DNA of 64,000 nt. Origin: Maricaulis sp048268525. GTDB taxonomy: Bacteria > Pseudomonadota > Alphaproteobacteria > Caulobacterales > Maricaulaceae. Where the stretch lies: the NCBI RefSeq assembly GCF_048268525.1, contig NZ_JBLWVH010000011.1, positions 1-64,000 of the forward strand, given 5' to 3'. The notes under the pieces are model-generated. The model did not search any database and was not told the DNA's origin. It saw nothing but the letters and a program-made list of their open reading frames with translations. Shown here in pieces: positions 33,839-42,200 of this stretch (its first letter is position 1; each line of letters begins with the position of its first letter). The translations under genes and the position numbers were made by a program.

Positions 33839-33853
33839 GTTCATATTTAGAAC
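33839..33853. promoter_or_regulatory. Possible LysR operator (GTTC-N7-GAAC)
   Basis: GTTCATATTTAGAAC is a perfect 4-base inverted repeat with an AT-rich 7-base spacer and fits T-N11-A. It lies between the divergent LysR gene and the secreted-protein gene; a second overlapping repeat GAAC-GAA-GTTC follows directly. Confidence 0.45.
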
Positions 33854-33906
33854 GAAGTTCCGCGAATGGAATTGACGATATCATCATCCTTGGAATACAT
33901 ATTCGT

Positions 33907-34815
33907 ATGGATGACTGGTCTGATTATCTCGTCTGCCTCGCTGTTTCCGAAGCAGGCAGCCTGACCGCCGCGGCCCATGAGCTCGGCGTCAGCCAACCCA
34001 CGGTCACTCGGCGCCTGCAGGCACTGGAGTCCCGTTTCGGTGAACCCCTGTTCGAGCGCGAGCAAGGCCAGACGCGCCTGACCCCGCTTGGACAGAAGGT
34101 CACCGCCCATGCGGCCCGGATGCGCGATGAGGCTTCGGCCATCGAGCGCGCTGCCATGGCCCAGGACCAGTCCCTGTCCGGCCTGGTCGTCGTATCGGCG
34201 TCCGAAGGCCTTGGCGCGGACTGGCTGCCACGGGCGCTGGAAAGTTTCCAGGCCGACAATCCCGGCATCGGGATCGACATCACCATCAAGAACAACTCCG
34301 CCAACCTCGCCGATCGCGAGGCGGATATCGCGCTGCGCTGGAATGGCCCGGGCACCCAGCAAAGCCTGGTCGGCCGGCGCGGCGCCACCGTCGGAGCTGG
34401 CCTCTATGCCGCCACGCGCTATCTCGACAAGCATGGTCGCCCCGAGACTGTGGAAGATCTCGCTGACCATGCCGGTGTCGGCTGGTCGATCGGCGATTAT
34501 TTCGGCTGGCCGTCAACGCAGGCTGGTGCCCCGGTCCTGCCCCGCCATGTCTCGTTCAAGTCGAACAGCCCGGCCTCTCACGTCAAAGGCCTGGAAGCCG
34601 GGTTCGGGGTCGGCGTGACCTCCCACCGCCTCGCCCGCAGCAGCCAGTATCTCGAGCGCATCCTGCCGGACTTTGAAAGCTCGCTGGACCTGTGGGTGGT
34701 CGCCCATGAAACCGTCCGCAAGAGCGCCCGCGTGCGCGCCGCCTACGACCACATCATCGCGCAGATGAAAGCCGACGCGGCCTATTTCAGCCGCGGCGAA
34801 CCGTCGACGCTCTAG
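33907..34815 (+). CDS. LysR-family transcriptional regulator
   Basis: 302-residue LysR protein. The N-terminal winged HTH is SLTAAAHELGVSQPTVTRRLQALESRFG (residues about 18-45), followed by LFEREQGQTRLTPLGQ. An effector domain follows from about 88 to 295. Divergent from the secreted TPR-like gene with a candidate operator between them, so autoregulation and control of that gene are likely. Inducer unknown. Confidence 0.92.
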   Translation: MDDWSDYLVCLAVSEAGSLTAAAHELGVSQPTVTRRLQALESRFGEPLFEREQGQTRLTPLGQKVTAHAARMRDEASAIERAAMAQDQSLSGLVVVSASEGLGADWLPRALESFQADNPGIGIDITIKNNSANLADREADIALRWNGPGTQQSLVGRRGATVGAGLYAATRYLDKHGRPETVEDLADHAGVGWSIGDYFGWPSTQAGAPVLPRHVSFKSNSPASHVKGLEAGFGVGVTSHRLARSSQYLERILPDFESSLDLWVVAHETVRKSARVRAAYDHIIAQMKADAAYFSRGEPSTL

Positions 34816-34831
34816 CCCCGGAACAAAGCCG

Positions 34832-35485
34832 TCAGGACGGTCGCGCCGGTATGGCGAGAATGTTCATGGCGATGGAAACACGATCCCGCGGACCGTTGTG
34901 CGGCCGAACGGCATGCATGAGCCAGGACGGAAAGATCACCAGCTTGCCCGGCTCCGGCCTGACCCGGTGCTGGGACAATTGCTTGGTACCGTCCTCGTCC
35001 TGGAAGACCAGATCGGGCGCATTCATGCGCACGCTGGGAAAGCGCGGGTCCTGGGCCACGAAAAACCCGTCCTCGCTGTCGCCGCCATCGTCCAGGTAGA
35101 AGCTCGCCGACCAGAACGAGCCCGGATGGCAATGCATCTGGTTCGAGGCCGCCGCCGGCGAGACATTGGCCCACATCTCCATGTCCATTTCGTAACGGGA
35201 CTGCCCCTGGGCCGCGACGACATCGCTGGTGTGACGGGCACATACCGCCATCGTCTCGCGCGCGAGGGCAATAGCGGCGTCGCCGCCCCATTCCAGCATC
35301 GAGGTGTCCGAGTGCCAGCCATTGATGTTCGAGCGTGAAATCCCGGGATGCTCGGCCCGGCGGGCGCGGACCCGTCCAAGCAGCGGCTCGATCCATGACT
35401 GGGCCTGTTGCGGCCAGATCTCGATCAGGGGCGTCGCGAACAGCCGGTTTATGCGGCTGCGCGACGCCAGATTCCAGTCCGCCAT
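34832..35485 (-). CDS. Putative 2-oxoglutarate/Fe(II) oxygenase (TIGR02466 type)
   Basis: 217-residue protein of the 2OG-Fe(II) oxygenase group typified by PF13759. Candidate iron ligands are in MHCHPGSFWSASFYLDDGG and the later His in FPSWLMHAVRPH; the 2-oxoglutarate-binding Arg lies in RDRVSIAMN. Such enzymes hydroxylate proteins or small molecules. Its start overlaps the stop of the isoaspartyl peptidase gene by one base, so both are on one transcript. Substrate unknown. Confidence 0.85.
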   Translation of the reverse strand: MADWNLASRSRINRLFATPLIEIWPQQAQSWIEPLLGRVRARRAEHPGISRSNINGWHSDTSMLEWGGDAAIALARETMAVCARHTSDVVAAQGQSRYEMDMEMWANVSPAAASNQMHCHPGSFWSASFYLDDGGDSEDGFFVAQDPRFPSVRMNAPDLVFQDEDGTKQLSQHRVRPEPGKLVIFPSWLMHAVRPHNGPRDRVSIAMNILAIPARPS

Positions 35486-36549
35486 CAGTCCTCATCCCCG
35501 TAAATTGCGACCACCGGCTCACCGCCTTCGCTCAAGCGCGCCCGGTACATGCCGGGCGTATTGAAACTCCAGGCAATTTCGCCACTGGGCGTGAGCGCGA
35601 CGATGCCGCCATCGCCGCCCATCGCCGTCAGCTCGTCGCCGATGACCTGATCGCTCGCCGCCTGCAGATCGAGCCCCTGGAACTCCACGAGGGCGCAGAT
35701 CCGGCTGGCGACGGTCAGGCGGATGAAATATTCGCCCGTTCCCGTGGCTGAAACACCGCAACTGGCATTGTTGGCATAGGTCCCGGCGCCGATGATCGGA
35801 CTGTCGCCGACCCGGCCCCAACGCTTGGCAGTCGTTCCGCCGGTCGAGGTGCCGGCGGCAATGTTACCGGCGCGGTCCAGTGCGACCACGCCGACCGTCC
35901 CGAAGCGGTGCTCGCGGGCGTCACGATCAAGCTCGCCATGATCAACCCCGACCGGTGCCGGCGCGCCCTCGGGACGGGGCGGAATTGGCAGCCCCTGGCT
36001 ACCCAGCGAGCGCTCCATTGCGGCCCAGCGACGCTCGGTAAAGAAGAAGGCCGGCGGCACGATTTCCAGATCCTGCTCACGGGCAAAGGTCTCGGCCCCC
36101 TCGCCCTGCAACATGACATGGCGGGAATTGTCCATCACCGCCCGGGCCAGAGAGATCGGGTGGCGAACCTGCGTCACGCCGGCGACCGCGCCGGCCTCCA
36201 GGGTCGCACCATCCATGATCGAGGCGTCCAGCTCATTGCGACCGGCGGCGGTGAACACGGCGCCGCGCCCTGAATTGAACAGAGGGTCGTCCTCCATGCC
36301 GTGGATGACCGCCTCGATTGCGTCAAGCGAACTTCCACCGGACTCCAGCACCGCTTCACCGCGAACGAGTGCAGCATTCATCGCATCGCGATACTCGGCC
36401 TCACGCTCCGGCGTCATGGCGCCACGCTGGATGACGCCGGCACCGCCGTGAATGACCAGGGCCCAGCGGCCCTCCGATTGCGCCTGGCTGGCTGCGGTTG
36501 CAAGCAAGGCACCGGCTGCCGTGACGGCCGTCATCATGAAACGAAGCAT
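35485..36549 (-). CDS. Isoaspartyl peptidase / type 2 L-asparaginase (Ntn hydrolase), exported
   Basis: 354 residues from ATG 36549, with GGGGAG upstream and a signal peptide (TAAGALLATAASQAQ). The proenzyme is split autocatalytically before the Thr of GTVGVVALD, which becomes the nucleophile. Family motifs are VIHGGAGVIQRG at the mature start, NSGRGAVFTAAG, and GTSTGGTTAKRWGRVGDSPIIGAG. It removes damaged isoaspartyl residues from peptides and hydrolyses asparagine, here probably in the periplasm. Confidence 0.94.
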   Translation of the reverse strand: MLRFMMTAVTAAGALLATAASQAQSEGRWALVIHGGAGVIQRGAMTPEREAEYRDAMNAALVRGEAVLESGGSSLDAIEAVIHGMEDDPLFNSGRGAVFTAAGRNELDASIMDGATLEAGAVAGVTQVRHPISLARAVMDNSRHVMLQGEGAETFAREQDLEIVPPAFFFTERRWAAMERSLGSQGLPIPPRPEGAPAPVGVDHGELDRDAREHRFGTVGVVALDRAGNIAAGTSTGGTTAKRWGRVGDSPIIGAGTYANNASCGVSATGTGEYFIRLTVASRICALVEFQGLDLQAASDQVIGDELTAMGGDGGIVALTPSGEIAWSFNTPGMYRARLSEGGEPVVAIYGDED

Positions 36550-36611
36550 GTGAAAATCTCCCCGTGATCCACTCACAGGTTCCCGCGACCGTGCCGGTCT
36601 GGCAAGACGTC

Positions 36612-37133
36612 TCAGGCGGAATTGACACACAGCGGACGCAGCCCGACCAGGCTGGCCTGTCCGGGGCCGACCGCGGCCCGGTCGAAATAGAGCTGGACAC
36701 CCTGGACCGTCCAACCGCGCTGGCACCAGACGGTCCGGTACTCGGTGACGCAATCCCCGGCTTCCGCCGTCGCCGCCTCATCGGCAAATGTGTAAAGGCG
36801 TACGGCTCCGACCCGCTCATCATCGGTGAAGCAGGCAGCCACGCCATTGACCCGCTCGCCGGCCCTCAGGGTCGCGGTTCCGGCGCCGGCCAGTTGACGG
36901 CGGGTCATGCGGCGGGTGCAGAACTGGGCTGTACGCGGGGATGCGCCGCGGAAAAAGGCGCGGACCTGGCAGGGCCGGTCACGGCGCACCGCAATCTGCA
37001 GCCCGTAGAAATCATGGCCCGTTTCGGCGATCAGACTGGTGTGGAAATCGGTGGTCTGGCCGACCACCATCTCCTCACCTTCGCCGATCGCACCGAACGA
37101 CACCAGCATCGCCACGACAAAGGTCGTCAACAT
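36612..37133 (-). CDS. Secreted protein of unknown function
   Basis: 173-residue exported protein with a signal peptide (LTTFVVAMLVSFGAIGEG). The mature region has six cysteines scattered in pairs (about residues 55, 72, 100, 127, 136, 169), suggesting disulfides, and alternates short beta-like segments. No family recognised. It lies on the same strand upstream of the isoaspartyl peptidase gene, 62 bases apart. Confidence 0.75.
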   Translation of the reverse strand: MLTTFVVAMLVSFGAIGEGEEMVVGQTTDFHTSLIAETGHDFYGLQIAVRRDRPCQVRAFFRGASPRTAQFCTRRMTRRQLAGAGTATLRAGERVNGVAACFTDDERVGAVRLYTFADEAATAEAGDCVTEYRTVWCQRGWTVQGVQLYFDRAAVGPGQASLVGLRPLCVNSA

Positions 37134-37224
37134 GGGTTCATCGCCTCCTGATGATGCAGACTAGGCAATCAGGACCGCTTTGTCCGCACACTCATCAATC
37201 ACAAGCGCGTGCGCTGGAGGGCGA

Positions 37225-39285
37225 TCATTCGGCACGAACTGCGCTGCCCCGGACCCGCACCGACGCGCTGGCTTCGCGCCCGGTCTCGTCGATCGCGCTG
37301 ACCGAGTAGAAACCCGGCCCGGTTGGCGTCCACAACGCTTCGCCCAGCGCATTCTGTGGAACGCGTTGCCCATCCGCGTACCAGCGAAGCGGTCCCGCCG
37401 CCTGGGCCGAAAGAATGAAGCCGCGCCCGGCCCGATCGGACCAGATCTCTGCGCCATCCGGCGGAAACAGGATGTGAGGCGCCGGATCCTGTTGGAAGGC
37501 CGTCAGCGTTTCGGGCAGCGCGTCCGGCAGAGCCTCGGGCGGCGCTTCACCGGTCGCGTCACCAGGCTCGACCTGGCTGACACCGTCAGCGATGCGGAAC
37601 AGCAGCGGCAGGGCCGCTTCCCGCCCGGTCATGCCGTCGCGCGGGGCGCCGTCAGCGCGGCCGGACCAGACGACAATCGTGTAGCGGCCGACAATGCCTG
37701 CGGCCCAGGCGTCACGAAAACCGTAGGACGTCCCCGTCTTGAACGCGATATCGGGCGCATCCCGTGCCAACAGCGCCGGGACCCGGCCACCGGGATGTGG
37801 CGCCCGGCGCAATACCGCCATGATCTCATCCGCCGACTCCCCTGACATCAGCCGGAAACCGCCGGGCCGGGGCCCGGAGGCCAGCTCATCCTCATACCAG
37901 ACAAGCGGGCGTGCCTCGCCACCATCACCCAGCGCGGCGTAGAGGACACCGACCTGGCGCAAGGTCAGTCCCGCGCCGCCCAGCGCCACGGCCAGACCGC
38001 TGTCCTGCCCGGCCTGGCGCGGTCGCAAGGGGCGCGCTCCGGCAAAGCCGAGCGCGGCGTTGAACCGCCGCGCGCCGACGCCATCCAGCGTCGTCACGGC
38101 GGGAATGTTGAGCGAATGCTGAAGCGCTTCGGCGATCGTCACGTCGCCCCGAAACCGGCGGTCGAAATTGTCGGGCTGGTAGCCGGAATAGCGACGCGGC
38201 AGGTCGGCGATCCGCGTCCCGGGCGCAGCCAGCCCATCGTCAAATGCCATGCCGTAAATGAAGGGTTTGAGCGTCGAACCGGGTGAGCGCGGCCGGTCGG
38301 TCAAATCGATCCAGCCACCCGGCCGCGACCGGCTGGCCGATCCGGCCATGGCCCGCACGGCACGGCTCTGCGTGTCGATCACCATCGCCGCAAACTGCAC
38401 GTCTTCACCGGTCTCCGGCAATTCCGTCGCGAGACGCTCTTGCAGCATTCGCTGCAGGGCGCCGTCCAGCGTGCTCACATGATCGTACTGGTCCGGCCGA
38501 GCCCGGCGCAATTCCTCTGCCGCATGCCAGGCATCGGACGGGAAGGCACGTCGCTGCGGCGCCGGATCACCCAGCGCATCGGCGGCCGAGGTGTCGCGGG
38601 CCAGCCCGACGGTCGCCAGACGGTCCAGTACACGGCTGCGGGCCAGCACCGCCTGCCCGGGCCGCCGGTCCGGACGCCGGGCCTCGGGCGATTGGGGCAG
38701 CGCAATCAGCATGGCGATCTGGTCGATGGTGAGATCATCCGGCTCGCGCCCGAAATAGGCCCAGCTGGCCGCCCGCACCCCCTCCAGATTGCCGCCATAG
38801 GGCGCCAGCGTGAGATAGTGTTCGAGTATTTCACGCTTGGTCAGGCGCAGCTCCAGCTGGATAGCGCGCGCCATCTGGATCAGCTTGGCGCCGAAGGTCC
38901 GTTCGCGCGGCTCGATCAGCCGGGCCAGCTGCATGGTGATGGTCGATCCGCCCGAGACGATCCGCCCGGCAGCCAGGCTGTCACGTGAAGCGCGGACCAG
39001 GGCCGGCAGGTCGACACCCCAGTGCCGGAAGAAGCGCTCGTCCTCGTAAGCCAGCAGGGCCGTCACAAAATCCGGATCGAGCGTGTCGATATTGGCGGGC
39101 AAACGCCAGCGGCCATCCTCGACCGGAAAGGCCCGCAACACCCCGCCATCGCGATCCCGGACCACAGCCGACACCGCCCCGACTTCCGGCAGGGGCGGCG
39201 GCAGCATGCGTTCGAGGCCGAGCAGTCCGACAAAGCCCGACAGCGTCACCAGAATGACCCAGTATGCCCGCCCCAGTCCGAACAT
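37225..39285 (-). CDS. pbpC: Penicillin-binding protein 1C
   Basis: 686-residue bifunctional murein synthase anchored by an N-terminal helix (about 8-25). Glycosyltransferase domain: YEDERFFRHWGVDLPAL (catalytic Glu) and GGSTITMQLARLIEP. Transpeptidase domain: active Ser in SPGSTLKPFIYG (SxxK), SxN-like region, and KTGTSYGFRDAW. The C-terminal BiPBP_C domain begins around 595. It starts 2 bases after the alpha-2-macroglobulin gene. This pairing is conserved, and the two are thought to cooperate in repairing or defending the periplasm. Confidence 0.96.
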   Translation of the reverse strand: MFGLGRAYWVILVTLSGFVGLLGLERMLPPPLPEVGAVSAVVRDRDGGVLRAFPVEDGRWRLPANIDTLDPDFVTALLAYEDERFFRHWGVDLPALVRASRDSLAAGRIVSGGSTITMQLARLIEPRERTFGAKLIQMARAIQLELRLTKREILEHYLTLAPYGGNLEGVRAASWAYFGREPDDLTIDQIAMLIALPQSPEARRPDRRPGQAVLARSRVLDRLATVGLARDTSAADALGDPAPQRRAFPSDAWHAAEELRRARPDQYDHVSTLDGALQRMLQERLATELPETGEDVQFAAMVIDTQSRAVRAMAGSASRSRPGGWIDLTDRPRSPGSTLKPFIYGMAFDDGLAAPGTRIADLPRRYSGYQPDNFDRRFRGDVTIAEALQHSLNIPAVTTLDGVGARRFNAALGFAGARPLRPRQAGQDSGLAVALGGAGLTLRQVGVLYAALGDGGEARPLVWYEDELASGPRPGGFRLMSGESADEIMAVLRRAPHPGGRVPALLARDAPDIAFKTGTSYGFRDAWAAGIVGRYTIVVWSGRADGAPRDGMTGREAALPLLFRIADGVSQVEPGDATGEAPPEALPDALPETLTAFQQDPAPHILFPPDGAEIWSDRAGRGFILSAQAAGPLRWYADGQRVPQNALGEALWTPTGPGFYSVSAIDETGREASASVRVRGSAVRAE

Positions 39286-39287
39286 GA

Positions 39288-42200
39288 TCAGTCGCGCGGC
39301 GCGATCACGATGCGGCGGGTTGCCGACCGGGCATAGACATCACTGCGATACATGTCTTCGACCACGGCTCCGGGAAGCGTGTACTCACCCGGCGTCACAG
39401 CGCGGACGATATAGGCCAGCCGGCGCGGCCGGCGCTGGGTCAGGTCCAATGCTGCGGCATAGCGGTCATCCCGCGTTTCGCTCATCGACGGCGAGACGAT
39501 CTGGCCGAGCCAGGCATAGGCCCCGCGCGGCGCGCCCTCGGCCGGACTGATCTCGGTCTCGATCTCGAAACCCGGCGGCAGAAGGTCGGTCAGTATGGCC
39601 GGAATCAGACGCTGCTCGTGCGGTGACACGGTAATGTCGATAACAAGCCGATCTCCCTGAACAAGGCTCTCCAGATCGACAGCCCGGCCATCAAGACCGA
39701 GCACACGTTTTTGCACGGACAGGCCTTCGGCGGCGACGTCCGGTGCCTGGCGGGTTTCACCATGGGCCAGCTGTGTCACCCAGACAGGCCCGTCGCCCGC
39801 GGCCGTGAAGGTCAGCGCGCTATCCAGCATGTACGGCTGCACGGTGAAGACGGGACGTTCGTTGCTCGCCGGAGCAAAAGGCCCCTCGATCACGACACTA
39901 TCCGCACCGCCCGACAGGCCTTGGGCTGCCATCAACAGGAAGGCTTTCTCCTGGGTGGTCAGACGGGCGGGTTCGGGCAGATCGGTCACGACCTGTTCGG
40001 CCAGGCGTGCGACACGCTCGGCATCGCCGGCCTCGGCGGCATAGGCGACGACACCGGCCAGGTCGCGGCGGGCGGACTGATACCAATCGCCCGGATTTTC
40101 ATAGCCGATCAGCGCCTCGGCGGCGTCAAAGGCACTGAGCGACCGGGCCCGGTCACCGATCAGGTGAAGCGCCGCGCCGAGTTGCGCCAGGGCCAGCGGG
40201 CTGTCGATCTCGCCGAGACGTTCGTCATGCATGTAGCGAAGGCGCGAGCGGTCAACACGGCCGGCCCGGGCCAGCACGTAAAGCGCATAGGCCGCACTCC
40301 GGTCGGACAGGCGCTCGGCCGTGTCGGTCTGGCCGCGCCAGGAATAGATGGTGGTGGTGTAACCGCTGACCCGCCAGGTCTCCTGCGCGGCGACATGTTC
40401 CAGCACCGCATAGGCCCGGTCCAGAGCCGCCTGCGGCACGGTGTAACCGGCCGCCTTGGCCCGTTCGAGGAAGTCGACGGCATAGGCGCCGATCCACGGA
40501 CGGCTGCCGCGGTCGCCGATCCGCCACAGGCCGATCGTGCCGTCATTGGCCTGACGGTTGAGCAGGGTCGAGATGGCGTCCTGGATAATCACCCGCGTGT
40601 CATCCACACCGTCAATTCCGGCCGCCTGTGCCAGCGGGTCCGCCATCAGGAGCGGCATGGCGCGACTGGTGATCTGTTCGGTACAGCCATAGGGATAGCG
40701 CGACAGGGAGCGCAGGAGCGCGTCCTCGTCCAATGGTGTTGGCGAGAAGCTCAGCGTGACGTCAGACCCGCCCGGCAGATAGGCCGCCAGCGCATCAGAG
40801 CCCAGCGTCCAGCTTTCACCCGGCAACATTCGGCCACGCGTCACTGTGGAGGATGGCAGCCAGGCCGAGCGGACCTCGATCGGATAACTGCGAGACACGG
40901 CGAAATCAGCCGGTCCGGCAACATCAAGCGCCACGGAGCCCAGGCCGGCATCGGCGCCCTCAAGCGCGTAGCGACGGTCAGCGCGCTGGCCCTGGTCCAG
41001 CGGGATGGTGTCCGATGCGGTACCGGTCACGGCACCATCGGCTGTCATGGTGGTCAGATAGTCACCGGGAGCGCCGTCGACATTGTCGATGGTCAGCGTC
41101 GCCGTCGACACATCACCCGGTGCCAGGAAGCGCGGCAGGATGAGTTCGGCGGGCACATCATCACGCACCGTCAGTGGTTGGGAGAGACCGCCCACCCCGC
41201 TCTCGCTCCAGGCCACAGCCATCAGGCGCAGCTCGCCATTGAAGTCGGGAATTTCCAGCGCGACAGTCGCCCGGCCATCGCGGCCGACCGAGACCGGTCC
41301 GCTGAACAGCGCCACCGTGCGGGTCGGCACCACGGTAAGACCGGCACCGCCGATCTGGTCGCCACCGGAGCGCACCGCCGCGGCAGCGCCCTGGTTGGGA
41401 TCGAGCAGCCGACCGTAATCGTCATACAAATCAACATCGAGCGAGGACTGGCCGAAGAACCAGCTGACCGGATCAGGTGAGGCAAAGCGGGTCAGGGCCA
41501 GAATGCCCTCATCCACCGCTGCGACGGTCAGCCAGGCGCCCTCGCGCACCGGCCCGTCCATAGTCACGCCCAGTTCCAGCGTCTGGCGCGGGTGGACACG
41601 ATCGGGCGCATCCAGTGTCACTTCGAATGTCCGACTGCCCATATCGACAGGCAGATAGGCGACGCCAACCGCCCGTCGCGGCGCCGGCTGGTCAACCGGA
41701 TGGCGCGGTGTAAACAGGGAGACCATGGCGTAGGCGCCCGCGCCCCATTCCTCGGTGACGCGGAAGGACAACTCGGCACCGCTTTCCGGAATGGTCACCG
41801 AACGTGTCTCGATCACATGATCACTGGCGATGACGATTTCTGCCTCGCCGGCATAGGGCGGCAGCAGGCTGAGCGTGACCTCGCCACCGACCGGGGTCGG
41901 CGTGTCCGGTGTCGACAGGGCGACACGATCTGGCGCTTCGCTGCCGGCTTCTGCCGTCGCACCCCAGCCGACCCAGAAATCGGTCGAGGCTGTCTGGCCA
42001 CTGGTGGCCTCGGTGACGACAAGACGGTAGCTGCCCCAGTCCAGGGCCCGGATGTCGACGGAAGTCGGCCCGTCGGCGACGCTGTTCACCACGCCCTGTT
42101 CGACCAGCACGATATTGCGCGTCCGGCGCCACTGCCAGCGGCCGGATCCGACGCGGTACCAATCGTATTCCCAGTCCACGCGCACCAATTGCCATTCCAG

